A stretch of 64,000 nucleotides of DNA from Emydura subglobosa (Eukaryota; Chordata; Testudines; Chelidae): contig ML680086.1 of NCBI GenBank assembly GCA_007922225.1, positions 7,200,065-7,264,064 on the forward strand. The letters are read 5' to 3'. Positions 21,681 to 33,665 of this stretch are shown piece by piece (position 1 is the first letter of the stretch; the number at the start of each line of letters is the position of its first letter). The position numbers and the translations under genes are program-made. The notes under the pieces are model-generated. The model did not search any database, was not told the DNA's origin, and was given only the letters and a program-made list of their open reading frames with translations.

Positions 21681-23357
21681 CTCATAACACAGAGCAGTCT
21701 TTCCCCTTGAAATTCTTTCATGGTCAGTAAAGTCACTCAAAGGGAAAACACAGGTCAATATTTTAAACTGTATCACATACTTCTCAGACCCCCTCCCAGG
21801 CCTCCAAACATTTGCAATGGAACACAATGAATTATTAAACCAATGAGCAATGGCTTTTCATCATTACGTAACTAAATGCTTCTCTGTGTGTGCAACGGCA
21901 GGTTTGTATGGGAGTTTTGCTGTCCCTGGACATGATTATCTGGGCAAGAGCTATCCTGAGACCACCACCATCTCCTAGCACTCTTAACTCTAAACCACAC
22001 ATCGCAGGCCTGATTTTGAGACAATTTGGGGCTGCAGTTTTGTACACAAAACACACACCCAGTTGTGTGCCTAATTTGTATGCAACATGACTGCAGTTGC
22101 ACAAGCAATTCCAGTAAGGGCATCTTTCTGTGGTGAATCCGAAGCATTTGCATGTGTGATTTCCAGGAGATCAATATGCGGGTAATCAATATGCTGGGCT
22201 GGCACACACCTGGACATGGCCAAGCCAGTCACCTCTAGGCTCTGCAGTTTCAGGGAGCAGTTCAAATACTATTTTCGCAATGCATTGAAGGCTTTGGTCA
22301 GACCAAGTTATTTACTGTGCAAGTCTTTTTCTATAACCTCCCTTTAGAAGGACAGAGCTGTTCTCCCCCATGGCTGCCTTCGCCAGCCTGCTCCTTCCCA
22401 AGGTTCTCTGCACCATCATGGATGCAATTCTTTCATTAACCTTTGAATCCTGCCCTGCAGGGTCCCTCTCTCTCGCTGGCCCCATCTGTGGTCCTTCTCT
22501 TCCCTTCGTGTTGCAGCCCATTCCCAATGGCTCCTGCATTGCCTTTGTTCCCTCTGTGGTTCCTTTGCCATTCCGCATCGCACCCCTCTTCACCTTGCCC
22601 CTGGCTGCCAGAGTGGTCTCCCCTCTGGGCTCCGCTCAGCTACCTCGATGAAGCAGTGCTTTTGGCAGCATAGCTAATGTCTTTCAGGGATGTGGTGTTC
22701 CTACCCCAGCCAAAAAGTTCCTTCTGTCAGCGTACACTGAGCTCACCATCTTCTGCATATTGTGTGTGCTGTAGTGCTTCAGTGTAACCACAACAGCGAG
22801 GCGAGGGGTTCTCCCGTCGCTGTATGTAATCCACCTCCCCGGCAGGCAGCAGCTAGATCAGCAGAAGAATTCTTCTGTCGACTTAGTGGTGTCTATCCCA
22901 GGGCTTAGGTCCGTTTAATTACATGGCACATAGTGTGACATTTTTCACAGCCTGAGCAATGTAGTCCTGCTAACCTAAACTTGTTGTGTAGACCGGCCCT
23001 CTGCAGTGTAGATATAGCCTGAGCAAGTGCTACCAAGCGGGGTAAGATTACAGACCTGAGTCTATATACTATTGCTGTGGTACCACTGGACAGAGGAAGG
23101 AGACCGCGTCCCACGGGCAGCTGGAGTGCATGCATGTGAGAGAGAGGAATATAAGTGAACATGAGAACTTTTGCTGATCTGATCTGCTGAACCTGATCTG
23201 CAGTGAGTCACTGAGCTCCTTCCTGAGTCACTGCAAATTTCCAGTTCCTTCAAACCTCCAAGTTGTAAATCAAATGACAGCCAGATCTGCTGTGTTCAAA
23301 CACGGCTCGAGCAGAACAAGGAGAGGAGAGGAACCTCACAAAATGGCTCGCTCCTTC
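21681..23357. other. Non-coding stretch, nothing firm
   Basis: C/T-rich sequence around 22,370-22,680. Scattered 'GTGTAGA' strings around 22,985-23,015 suggest decayed MITE pieces. No exon was recognised on either strand. Confidence 0.4.
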
Positions 23358-23377
23358 AAAAAAAAAAAAAAAAAAAA
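23358..23377 (+). repeat. Poly-A tract, 20 bp
   Basis: Twenty uninterrupted A residues (23,358-23,377). No recognisable retroposed gene precedes it, so it may be a simple slippage tract or the tail of an unrecognised short retroposon. Confidence 0.8.
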
Positions 23378-23418
23378 TCACAGGCTCCCCGTTCAGTGTG
23401 AACTCTGCGTCACTCAGG

Positions 23419-23495
23419 CTATGTTTACACTGAGGGCAGCCGCCATCAAATTGATTTATCTGGATCGATTGAACCATCAGTGAAGACCCACTCAG
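23419..23495. repeat. Truncated MITE, same family as 58,457-58,720
   Basis: The stretch from GGCTATGTTTACACTGA through CTGGATCGATTGA to CAGTGAAGACCCACTCA matches the left part of the MITE at 58,457 (which has CCGGATCGATTGA and CAGTGAAGACCCACTCA at the same spacing). Only the left part is present. Confidence 0.6.
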
Positions 23496-23700
23496 TGGGC
23501 ATGTCTACACTCCACCTGGGACTGGGTCCACAGACTTGCGTAGGTGGGGCCTATGCTAGCGTGCTAAAAATAGCTATGTAGCTGCTGGAGCTCAGCTCAC
23601 AAGCATCCCCCGCAGGCTTGAGAGCCCACATCACGTCTACACAGCTATTTTTAACGTGCCTTGTGGATCCAGGCTGGGAGGCTCACCTCCAGAGGCAGTG
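23496..23700. repeat. Probable hAT-type MITE remnant
   Basis: GGGCATGTCTACACT at the left and, inside, TAAAAATAGCTATGTAG (about 23,565) opposed to CTACACAGCTATTTTTA (about 23,638) form an imperfect inverted repeat. The right end is unclear. No coding content. Confidence 0.5.
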
Positions 23701-26700
23701 CGGGCACGCCCACAGGGTGCTGTGGGGATAAATACATGGAAGACTGATGAAAAGTGCTCTCCAAGAGGTAAGTATTATTAACTAACATGCAGCTAACTGG
23801 ACTATTACAAAGGTAGTCAACTTTTTTTTGGATCACGCACCACCCTAGCATCTTTGCTTCGAGCCCTCGCCCCTTACCCTGACAATAGCGCCTGGATACA
23901 ACAGTGCTCACGCCCGGGGTTGCAACGTCACTCACTCCAATTTAGCCTGGCTGCTCCTCTGTCATGAGTGCCCTCCCGTGCAGAACCCCATACCACTGCC
24001 TTACCCTTAGCATAGAAAGATCCCCTCCTTCAGGGTGACACAGAACTGTCACAAAGCCTAGCTCTGTAACCATAATTAATAGCATTAATTTCTAGAGTAG
24101 ATAGTAGCTGCAACTCCCATTGCACGGGCTATATGCCGTCTCTCCCAGAAGAGAAGAGGGGTTTATGACTTAATTGGGAACGCTCGCCCAAATCTGCTGA
24201 GTAACCCCGATTACATGGAGTGGGAAACATTTCTGTCAGGAGACAAAAATCCCAGAGGACACAGCCATTAATTGAAGCCAGTTTATGGCGTCATTAAACG
24301 ATCAGTCAGAAGTGTCGGGACAGAGCCAGCTCTCATCTCAAACCTGAGAGGGAGAGGAGAGCAGCTCCTCACCTTCCAGGCTGCTGGGACAGCCCTTGGC
24401 CGAGGCAATGTTATTGCAGGTGTACTTTCTTCTGTGCTTTAAATGAGCTCCCTCCTTTACCTGCCAGGTCATGAATAAGCATCATCTAGAGAAGCGACTA
24501 AATGGGCCACGACCTAGGCTGCCTGGCCAGGTCTCAGCTGTCGGGCAGCGAACACAAAACCTTTCTGGAGGTGCTGGGAGCTCGGTGTGTGCTGGAGGTG
24601 AGCTGGAAGGAAGGCTGGATTCGGGTTCAGACTGAGCGCTCCCAGCATGTGGGGTGTTATTTGGAGTCCCCGGTCAGGGATTTGCAACTGCACACCCGGG
24701 CAGCTGAGAATCAGGCAAGAGATGCAAAAACCAGGCTGGATGAACCAAGAGCAAGTCAGCACAGCAACAACTACAAACCATCTAGCCTCATTCAAAAGGT
24801 TTGTTCTCCATGGAGGCTGATTGCCTGCGCCACCTGAGCCATCGGGATGTCCAGCTGCCCTAGGCAGCTATGAGAATCTCTGGCATGGTTTTAGTACGGC
24901 AACATCCAGGCCTGTGCGCTCTGTGTCTCCAATACTTGACATATCTGGTTATGGGCAGGGCTAGCAGAGGGGGGAGGGAGGGAATAGCTAAGCCATAGCT
25001 AAGCAGTGCTCCCCGCCAGCTCCCCCACTGCTCCTCCTTGGCTGGTACGGCGAAAGCTCCCTCTACCATTGCAATCTCCTTTTGCCCCAGATATAAGGAA
25101 ATGCAAATAAAGAGACTATTACGAAGTGAACAGGACGTCGGTTTGGGGGAACCCCAAATGTGGGTTGAGGATTTCTGGAGAGACGTCATCTGTGCACAGT
25201 CTCCTTCTCTCTAGCTAAGGGTTTTGGCATAGAATTTGCCGCCAACATCATTCTTCTGCATTTGCTTGATTCTCACAAACTCAGATACACTCTTCTGTTT
25301 ACTGCAAAAGCTGTCTGGAACTAATTGCCCACGGACCCTCCCGAGGATCAGCACAGGAGGAAAGGTACAGCATGCTAATTTATTGGCTCCCGATTGGCCC
25401 CTTGGAAAGCGTACATCATTATCCACTGCATTGTTGAGCTTCTTGTTTAAATAACTTCTTGTTTAGATAATGGGGCCTTCTATAGAGCCACAGACACGCT
25501 TCCCTACATTTCCATTGTTGAGTTCTGTGTCCCTGGAGCGCCAGGGGCTGAGTGCAACAGTCATCCGAAGGGGTGGGAAGCAGGTGCTCTGGAGACTGCT
25601 ATGGCCAATGGCCTTAGTGCTGGCTCCCACCAACGTGAGGACGCGGGGAGAGAGGAAACTGCACACAGCTTCCAGCAGGGCTGCTGAGAAGGATGCGTGG
25701 CTATCCCTGGCACAGCTGAAGAAGGGAAGCCAATTTTCTAATTGCAGAAGACCGAACACCCTGGCCCCACCCCTTCCCTCGAGGTCCCGCCCCCTCCATC
25801 ACTTGCTCCCTCCTCCCTGGGATTCACCTGCTACCTGCAGAGACGTGCTTGGAGGAGCTGACAGGAAGCCTGCCCAATTAGGGCATAGTGGGGCACAGCA
25901 GGGGTCAGTCCCCGGAGCGAGGGGCCAAGGTGGGGAAACGAGGGCACAGCGGAGCGGCGGGCAGACAGGATTGCCCCTCTCCCCAGGCGGTGGTGCTGCC
26001 CCTGGTACCTAGTTTGAAGCCCAGACCGGGAGCCAGCCAGTTCTCTCCCTTGGCCAACAGCAGCTGAGCAGAGATCGCTACGCCAGGCTCCAGCAGCAGC
26101 TGCTCTGTCCATCCCCCAGAGCGGAGGCCGGTTACTGCAGGCACCCAGACTTTTAGCGTCCCGTCAGCACCCAGGAGGCAATGAGTAAATGGCTGTGATG
26201 GGCACCATTTCACTACAGGCCTCGGGTGTATCTGGGTTAGTGGCTGGCCCTCCTGACTGCCTGCCTTCTTGGTTCCCTCTAAGAGCAGTCCTTGCACACT
26301 TGAGTAGGTGTGAAGTAGGCGTAACAGCCAATGTACATCACACGCATTCACTGGCGTGCTCTTACACACCTATGCCCTGGCCACACCCTCTCTCTGCCTC
26401 TGCCACACCTACTCCCCCTACAAAATCTGATCCAAATGACAACCGCCTACAACTTGAGCTGCTCCCCGGAGGAGGGGACTTGCACTCCTATGCCTCTGAA
26501 ACACCTGGCATAGGGCTCCGGCAGGGGCAGGCAGCACACTCAATGGGCCACTGATCTGTGTCAGTCCCCACGTCCCTCACTACAGAGACTGGTGGGAATG
26601 CAGAGGCACAGACTGGTGGATAAATGGAGCACCTCCCCACTTTTAATTTCAGGAGGTAAGATGCCCCCACTACACCAGAAGCTGTGGTTGCTGATCAGGA

Positions 26701-26980
26701 AAAGGGCTGATGAAGGTAGATTCCAATCATCCAGGCAGAGTTAGCACAATTCCTAGAGACTCAAGGAAACCCCTGTTTGCCAGGCCCCCTAACAGACACG
26801 TGCTAATAATTATTAAAAAAACCCAAACAAACAGAACTATCAAGTTGTGTCCATGCTTTAAACGAGTAACTGCATGATTTTTAGCACTGTACATATACCC
26901 TGCACACCACTCCCCTACCCCACTTCTGTTTCTGACCCTGGCTTGTTGTCCTGTATACGGATCATCAAGGTAGAGACCGT
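23701..26980. other. Non-coding stretch of about 3.3 kb, probably NECAB3 intron
   Basis: No exon was recognised with confidence. One weak possibility is on the - strand at 25,211-25,301: a splice-acceptor-like AG followed by 29 codons reading KQKSVSEFVRIKQMQKNDV and onward to a TAG. It matches no family I recognise and is treated as unproven. Confidence 0.4.
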
Positions 26981-27091
26981 GGGCCAGATTCTGCTCTTTG
27001 TTGTTCTGGAGTAAATCTGGAATGAAGCCATGTAAGCCTATGGTGTTAATTCTTGAATTGCACCGGTGTAACTGAGAGCAGAATTTGTCCC
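26981..27091. repeat. 111-bp palindromic repeat, GGGCCAGATTCTGCTCT ends
   Basis: GGGCCAGATTCTGCTCT at the left pairs with AGAGCAGAATTTGTCCC at the right. Inside, GGAGTAAATCTGG and CACCGGTGTAACTG are also opposed halves. A diverged relative is at 51,063-51,183. A miniature non-autonomous repeat. Confidence 0.7.
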
Positions 27092-27231
27092 TTTGCTTTT
27101 ACGTGTTAACGTGAATCAGCCAGCACTCTTGGCTGCTCAGAACTATTAAATATTAACAGCAATGCTAGAGAACATGGAGCATTTCCCCAGGACAAGCTGT
27201 GATCCGCTAATGGGTTACATCTCCACCCAGT

Positions 27232-27815
27232 GGCGTAGCGGGGGTCTCCGGTGCCTGGGGGCCAAGCCTGTATTTGCGCTCCCCGCCTCACATGCCCCAC
27301 CCCTGCACAGGGCAGGAGGGGTCCCAGTGCTGCCCCCCCCAGCTGTCCCGGGAAGGGGAGGTCTATACCTGTGGGGGGGCATGAGGCCTGGGGGGGGAGG
27401 TCACAAATGCTTGGCTCCACCATGCCCCCCCACACTTACCCACCGTGCAATTCCCGCTCTCCTATTCCAGCCCCGCGTTCCAGCGCCAGCTCAGACAGGG
27501 GTGGCCTCACCCCCCGGTCTGGGGCGGGGGTGCCCCTCAGCCTCCTACACCCCCCGCCAGTCGTAGAGGGCCGGCCCTGCACACCCCCTAGTTCCCCCCG
27601 CACTTACGCACTGCTCCAGCCCTGCAGCCTGGTGCCGGCTCGGACAGGGATGGTTTCACTCCCTGGCCTGGGGCGAGGGTGCCGGGCTAGCCCTTCACAA
27701 CACACAGAGGGCAGGGGGCGCAGAAGGCTCTGAGGGGCCGCCCCCTGCACGTCGTGAAGGATCGGCCCGGCACCCCCCTGCAGGCCGGTGCCCGGGGCCT
27801 GGCCCCCCTACCCTC
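27232..27815. repeat. CpG/GC-rich repeat, likely decayed hAT element
   Basis: It begins CAGTGGCGTAGCGGGG, which resembles a common hAT terminus. The interior is strongly GC-rich with two loosely repeated subunits (CTCAGACAGGGGTGGCCTCA near 27,490 and CTCGGACAGGGATGGTTTCA near 27,638). The right boundary (CCCGGGGCCTGGCCCCC, about 27,790-27,808) is a guess. Long open frames here, such as + 27,251-27,733, are low-complexity Pro/Gly/Ser and not credible genes. Confidence 0.5.
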
Positions 27816-28202
27816 TTCTCAGTATGTCACAGTCTTCACCAAACTCCAGTGCACCATGTAGACACCATGTAGAGTATCTCCACTGCCATCACACCCCTTA
27901 CTACCAGACCAGTCCATCCAGTGAACTTGCTGCCAACCACTGCCACTGGCTGCCAACCACGCACTGCCCCTCAATCTAGATGCCAGTTCAGTGGAAGTCC
28001 TTCCACTCAGTGTCCAAGGATGCTGGTTGGGGTAGTGCAGAACTGAGTCTCAGGTTTCGGTAACAACGGCAGCTTATTTAAATAAAGACATGCTACCATG
28101 ATTCGATACAAGCAAGCACAGGATAAGAAAGTGTTCGTGAATTATTTAAAGTAGGGCAACGTAAAGCAGTAAATAAAACAAAAGATGTCTAGGTTTTAAT
28201 CT

Positions 28203-28345
28203 GTCAGCCTCAAAGCACTTTACAAAGAGGGCCAGCATCTTTATCCCTGGTTTACAAATGGGGAAACGGAGGCACAGAGCAGCAAAGGGACTTCCCCAAG
28301 ATTACCCAGAAAGCCAGAGGCAGGAGGAGGAATAGTTGAGCTTTC
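28203..28345 (-). repeat. MIR-like SINE fragment
   Basis: AAAGCACTTTACAAAGAGG, then TTTACAAATGGGGAAACGG and AGGCACAGAGCAGC, then ACTTCCCCAAGATTACCC. This is the reverse complement of the MIR/CORE-SINE core and 3' region. Confidence 0.7.
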
Positions 28346-28550
28346 CAGAGTCGCAGTCCAGAAGCACTTGATAATAAGGCTTCGCTTCTTAGCCTGCTTT
28401 TCAGCAGGTGAACAGCTCTGATCACCAGCTCTGCTTACGCTGAGGCGCTGCCATGGCAGGTCGACAGGAGAGGGCCCGGAAAACAAGATTTATATTTTGG
28501 GGAAAATGTCAAGGTTTCAACATTTGTTTCCATGCCAATGTGGAACAAAA

Positions 28551-29285
28551 CCGAGACCTTCCCGATTTTTCATCAAAAAACCAGGGAGCTCCCAACCCAG
28601 AGCAGCCAATAGCCCAGTGGCCAGGGCACTCAACAGACATGTGGGAGACCCAGATTTAAGCCCCCCTGCCCCTTGCCTGATTTGGAGCAGGGACCTGAAC
28701 CTCAGTCCCCATATCTCAGGTGAGTGCCCTGACCACCCTCTCTACTGCTGGAGCTGTTCCACTTGGGATAAATAATTAAATGTTCAGAAGGCAAGAGACT
28801 GACTCCACAGCCCAGGGTTACGGCTCGCACTTGAGGTGTGGGAGAGCCTGGTTCAAGTCACTTTTCCAGAGCAGGAACATGAACCTGAGTCTGCCACGGC
28901 GCAGCTGAGAGACCTCGCCACTCATCCCCCCGCCTGCCAGATCTGGTGACTCAGTATTGTCCTACATACAAAGGTCCCTTGCAGAGTTCTCCACCAAGCC
29001 ACTCTCTGGCTGAAATTCACCTCTCTCTGCAAACAGACCTTGGTGCAATGAGCTAAGTGGGAGTTAGGGTGTCTGAATTCACAACTTCCCCCAACCCTCT
29101 CACATGCCTTGGAGGTGTGGGGGATTCACAGCTGATGCATAGATCTGATGGCCCCCGGGGCTCTCTCTAAACCAGTCTGTTCTGAGCCACTGTGTGGTGT
29201 GCGGTAGCTGTCGAGTTGCTCCTTGCCAGACAGCCTCTCTGCCAGAGGTCCCCCAGACATGGGTCAGGACAAAAGATAACAGCAA
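28551..29285 (+). repeat. 0.73-kb interspersed repeat, copy A (SINE-headed)
   Basis: It starts near GAGACCTTCCCGATTTTTCA and contains a tRNA-like segment (AATAGCCCAGTGGCCAGGGC ... GTGGGAGACCCAGATT) followed by an inverted version (GATTTGGAGCAGGGACCTGA). A long unique body runs to CCAGACAGCCTCTCTGCCAG (about 29,227). The same sequence in the same order and orientation recurs at 55,676-56,395. Whether it is one composite transposon or an old duplication of several repeats cannot be settled here. Confidence 0.7.
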
Positions 29286-30674
29286 ATCTCTGGTTTGAAA
29301 CAAAACTGAAAATGGCCCCTGACTTGGACTTTATCCCAGTTCGTCCAGCCGGCCTTTGCAGTACCACTGACACTTGGCAGAGGCATCAGCTGCAAAATTC
29401 GTACACAGAAACACAACTGCTTCAACCAACCAAAGAAAGGAGAATTTGTTTGTCCATAACTCTGGAGAGTCCCAGGAGCCCAACCTGCTTCCTTCTAGAT
29501 CTGGCCCTGCGAAGGGGCAGTTTATACAATCCATTTATTTCCCAGCATGCTTCTCCCTAGGCTAGGACTGCTGTCATGGCTGCTACAGGAAACTACATTT
29601 TCTAGCCTCCTTTCCCTCCCTGTTCGGAGAACCAATGTGCCCCCTCCCTCCTGGGGGCAAAGGGAGGTCCAGCCTGGGACCAGCAACTTTATGAACTCCA
29701 GCCTTGAGTGCGTCCACCCCTTCCATGACCGCATACCCTGTCCCACTGGTGTTTTTAGGGGCACACCTGGAATGGGGCAGTGCCTACCCAGGAGGGTTCT
29801 CCTCCTGGGCATTACCTATGACACTTCGTTATTAGTCCACGTTCAGTCCTCCCAAGGGGCTCAGTGGTGCAGAAGGTCTTCTGCAAGCTCTCTCCACGGA
29901 GGCCAATTCCACCCTAAGTGTAGAGGGCAGCAAGACGGAGGGATGTCTATGTCGGGTGGGTCTAAAACTTCATTAGGAGACTGTGGCCCTTTACGCCGGT
30001 AACACGCCCATGCAAAGCCTTGTGAGATGTGGCGCACTCTGCCACATGTTCCTCAACAAAGGGACGTTCCTGCATCAGTCACCTCGCTTCTGAGTTCTGT
30101 CAGCTGGCTCGTAAGCCCCAGCGTGCACTGAAGGCAGCTTTTGCGGCTGTTATACACGGCTCTCTCTGACAGCTAATGCCGCCCGGAAGCACTGGGGATG
30201 TGGCTCTCCTGCTTACCAGAGGATAACAGTCTGTTTGCACAGATTCGTCTCGAATAATTAACAATCCTAAAGAGGAAAACAAAAGCAACCAAGTGCCACA
30301 GACAGAAAATGAATCTCCTGGGTGATACATTAATAAAGCCTAATTATACCAACTGCCATTTCCAGGACATCTTTCACTTTCCCAAGAAAGCACAGATATA
30401 TTCATCTTCCCACCACTGGGATGTCTCTGAGAATCAGCTGCATTCTGTGCATTATCACTAAGCACTAGCAGCAAGACACGGATGAAACCTGGCCATTTGC
30501 TTTGGTGCGAAGATGAGTGAAGGGGTTTTTATTCACAGGAGTGTGTGGAAAGCAAAGGCTCTGCAAACACTGGAGCAAAAATACAAATATCACAAGAATT
30601 TGCACTGGACATGCTCCCACAGTCATTTAGAAAGCTCGTGGGGGAGGGAATGAATGAGGCTGATGCAGAAGAGC
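29286..30674. other. Non-coding stretch, nothing recognised
   Basis: Longest open frame + 29,547-30,002 has no recognisable domain and no similarity to NECAB3. Nothing else was seen. Confidence 0.4.
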
Positions 30675-30760
30675 TGTGGTAACTGTGAAGTTAAGTGACT
30701 TGCCCAAGATCAACCAGGAAATAAGTGTCAAAGCTAGGAGAAGAACCATGTCTTTTTAGG
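30675..30760 (-). repeat. MIR-like SINE fragment
   Basis: GAAGTTAAGTGACTTGCCCA followed by AGATCAACCAGGAAATAAGT, the reverse complement of the conserved MIR core. Confidence 0.65.
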
Positions 30761-30857
30761 CGAGAGGCCTATAACTGTCCCAGACCCACAGTGCTGCCTA
30801 AGCAAGCAATGCTCTGACTCTGTGCCTCCACTTTTATTTCTGTAAAATAGGTGTCAT

Positions 30858-30943
30858 GGCCCAGATCCTCAAAAGGTATTTAAGCTCCTAACTTCCACTG
30901 ACTTAATGGAAGTTAGGAGCCTAAATCTCTCAGGATCTGGGCC
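30858..30943. repeat. Palindromic 86-bp miniature repeat
   Basis: GGCCCAGATCCTCAAAAGG at the left pairs with the right end GGATCTGGGCC, and AGCTCCTAACTTCCACTGAC pairs with TGGAAGTTAGGAGCCTAAAT. Near-perfect hairpin; same family as 5,504-5,581. Confidence 0.75.
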
Positions 30944-30984
30944 CACAGGCTTTGCACACAGACAGCATTTTTGCATCCCCAGAT

Positions 30985-31115
30985 CTCAAAATGCTATGCC
31001 AAGATGGGTAAGCATGAGAATCTTGGTTTTCCAGACAGGGCCGCTGAGGTCAAGAGAGGTTCGGTGATGTGATCAAGGTCATGCAGCAAGTAGATGGCAG
31101 AGCCAGAGTGAAGCA
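30985..31115 (-). repeat. MIR-like SINE fragment
   Basis: AGGTCAAGAGAGGTTCGGTG, TGATCAAGGTCATGCAGCAA and GTAGATGGCAGAGCCAGAGT are the reverse complement of the MIR core and its 5' neighbour. Confidence 0.65.
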
Positions 31116-31284
31116 GTTCCTCATCACAACCTTGCTGTGTCTCAATTTTTCTACCTGTAAAACGGGCTTCATGACACTGTTTTACACTTGCACAGTGCTG
31201 CTTTCCCCTCCACAGAGCTCAGTGCATTGTAGAAAAGGAGCTGAGTCAGACTAAATACATGCTGTGGAGGGAAAGCAGTCTCCT

Positions 31285-31500
31285 CAACAGGCTCTGTGAT
31301 CTAATAGCTAAGACATGTTCTAGCACATCAGAGAACTGGGTTACATTCCCAGCTCTGCAACCTGCCTCCTCTGTGACCTTGGGCAAGTTCCTTATTCTCT
31401 CTGTGCCTCACTTACCCCACACATTAAACAGGAGCAATTTACTTGCTGGCTCGGGGAGTGGTAAGAAACATCATTAAATAAAGTTTGGGAAGTGCAAGGG
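31285..31500 (+). repeat. MIR-like SINE, fairly complete
   Basis: A tRNA-like head (GATCTAATAGCTAAGACATG ... GGGTTACATTCCCAGCTCTG) is followed by the CORE block GTGACCTTGGGCAAGTTCC and TCTCTGTGCCTCACTTACC. These are the hallmarks of a MIR/CORE-SINE in + orientation. Confidence 0.75.
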
Positions 31501-32286
31501 ATTATGAAAGACAGTCACTGGAAGATAGGAGGAGAAAATTCTACATTTATTGGCTCCAAGCACCTCCCTGTAGCCAAAGAGAGCATCACGGTGAGGAATG
31601 GGGGAACAGGAATGTATCTTCTGTTTCTCTAAAATAGCTAGCATATAGCCCTTCAGGAGACTAAGCAGTTTATTGCTCAGCTAAGTTAGCTCCACATACA
31701 AGTGTAACGCATCCTTCTTTAGGTGTGCAGCTAAACTGCTTAGCAAAGAAACCTACTGCCCATGCTCTGTATGTGATTTCCAATCACAGGTAACGCAAGC
31801 AAATCAACACCAATTCCCTCCAGAACAAAGCCTCACACTGCTCCTGCAGAATGGTTACGTTCCTGCCAAATTGGAACTGAAAATCCCCAGCCATTTTGAC
31901 TTTAGGTCTGTTCAAAAAGAAAAAAAAAAGATGAACACACATTTTTTTAATATCAGGAAAACTATTCTCTTCTTTATCTTCTAATTCCAAGACACTTGGT
32001 CTGTTTTAGCTTAGCTTCCACCACCGGCCCTCCAAAATTCCCTTGGGACAGAGACAAAATCTGGAAAACTTCAGCCCCAAAAGCGAAAGTTTCTGAAAAT
32101 TATTGATGAATGAAAACAGGAGGTTTGAATGGGAACAGTTATGAGGCCTTAACTCTGGTGGGTTTTGACCAGCTATCCATAATAAGTAATAATCCCAGTT
32201 ACTTTCCATGGGAGTCGGATCTCTGGGAAAATGCCAGCCTGAGTGAAGACGGAATGTGATTAAGACACAGGAGGAAAAGAGGCAAC
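31501..32286. other. Non-coding stretch, nothing recognised
   Basis: A/T-rich. An inverted pair (AACTAAGCAGTTTATTGCTCAG... versus GCTAAACTGCTTAGC, about 31,661-31,745) suggests another short decayed palindromic repeat. No exon. Confidence 0.4.
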
Positions 32287-32395
32287 AGGGAAAATTTTCA
32301 AAAAAGTGTCCACGTGACTAAGGAGCCTAAATCTCCCTGAAGAGCATTGGTACTTAGGCTCCTCAGTCACCTATGTGCTTTTGAAAATGTTCCCT
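32287..32395. repeat. Palindromic 109-bp miniature repeat
   Basis: AGGGAAAATTTTCAAAAAAG ... GACTAAGGAGCCTAA pairs with CTTAGGCTCCTCAGTCACC ... CTTTTGAAAATGTTCCCT. It shares the GGAGCCTAA / GGCACCTAA arm with the other small palindromes in the window. Confidence 0.75.
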
Positions 32396-32689
32396 GGTGT
32401 TTTTAGAACTAGTTATTTCTGTGTTGGCGAATTTATTTTAATGGCTTAGCCTATGGACACATTACTTCAATAAGAAACCAGATTTCAGCCACTGCTGTCT
32501 ACTTTGGCCTCTGATAGTCAGCCCTAACCTGACCCTCCTTACTCACATATGTAGCCCCATTTAAAGTCAACGTGACAATCAACATGAGTAAAACAACAGG
32601 ATTTAGCTCTGAGCTACCTCTGTGATCCAACTCCCTAGGGGAAAAAACCCTCAATTGTTTCTTATTGTTCATCTAACATTGATCAGAGA

Positions 32690-32880
32690 AGATTAGGGCA
32701 GGAAGGGACTTCAGGAAGTCATCTAGTCCAACCTCCTGTTCAAAGCAGGACCAACTCCGACTAAATCATCCCAGCCAGGGCTTTGTCAAGCCGGGCTTTA
32801 AAAACCTCTAAAGATAGAGCTTCCACCACCTCCCTAGGTAACCCATTACAGTGCTTCCCCACCCTCCTAGTGAAAAAATC
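32690..32880 (-). repeat. CR1 LINE 3' end fragment
   Basis: GGCAGGAAGGGACTTCAGG, CATCTAGTCCAACCTCCTGT, CATCCCAGCCAGGGCTTTG and ACCCATTACAGTGCTTCC are the reverse complement of the CR1 3' UTR and the end of the RT. It stops at 'CCTCCTAGTGAAAAAATC'. A near relative is at 51,503-52,090. Confidence 0.85.
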
Positions 32881-33533
32881 TTGGCACTGCATTACATTTC
32901 CATGGATGGAAATCTAACATTTTAGCCTGGCCTGTTATCCATGGAAATGTCAGTGGATTTTTAAATGTCTAGAACTTTGGGACATAATTTGCTCAAGCCC
33001 AGAGAACTAAGAGGCAATAAAGAAAAGTGACAAGTTAATTTAAGAAAATGAGTGGCCCAAGGTGCATGCTGAATGGCCCATACAACAATCTTTAATTATG
33101 TTAAAGCTCACTGGGATGTTTAAACCAGTGACTGTTAAGTGACTGAATACATCAGGTGGGTACCACACTGTGAAGCAGGTGGGTAATTGCACTGTCCTTT
33201 GTAGAAACACCTGAATACTCAAAGGAGTAACTCATTAAAAAATACACCATCTGGAGACACTTTCATTTCACCCTGTACCTGTGTCTAATAAACCTTTATA
33301 CACAGACCTTTATAAAACTTTATGCACGGAACATAATCTGTCCTGGGGAGAAAAAAAACCCATAGAGGATGGGTCTCTCGAGGTGATGGTGACATCTTAC
33401 AAATCCATTTCCTGATGGGAGAGCTAAATAACCAGAGAAGTATGGGAACTGGGAACCCATATGTGACACTGAGCTGGGGGAGTTATGCCACTACCAGGCT
33501 GGATAACCCAACCCCAACCTTTGGGGACATTAT
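32881..33533. other. Non-coding stretch, nothing recognised
   Basis: TTACATTTCCATGGATGG (32,892) and TTATCCATGGAAATGTCA (32,935) are opposed, a 60-bp imperfect hairpin. No exon was seen. Confidence 0.4.
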
Positions 33534-33665
33534 GGGCTTGTCTACACTCGCCCTTATGCTGGCAAAACTTTTCTTGCTCAGGAGTGTGAAAAAACAGGGT
33601 TAAGCGCTTTTGTATCTTCTAAGGACTTGTCTACACTTGGCATAAGCATGAGTGTACACAAACCC
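33534..33665. mobile_element. 132-bp MITE with GGGYTTGTSTACACTC ends
   Basis: GGGCTTGTCTACACTCGCCC at the left is an inverted match of GAGTGTACACAAACCC at the right. A second internal TTGTCTACACTTGGC lies at about 33,627. Typical short hAT-derived MITE without coding sequence. No convincing target-site duplication. Confidence 0.65.

Noticed and set aside
27162..27733. + strand frames of 134 and 160 codons
   Set aside because: They lie in a GC-rich repeat; Pro/Gly/Ser-rich low-complexity translation, no domain.
28605..28655. Possible tRNA gene (A-box and B-box-like words)
   Set aside because: No cloverleaf; it is the tRNA-like head of a repeat that occurs twice in the window.
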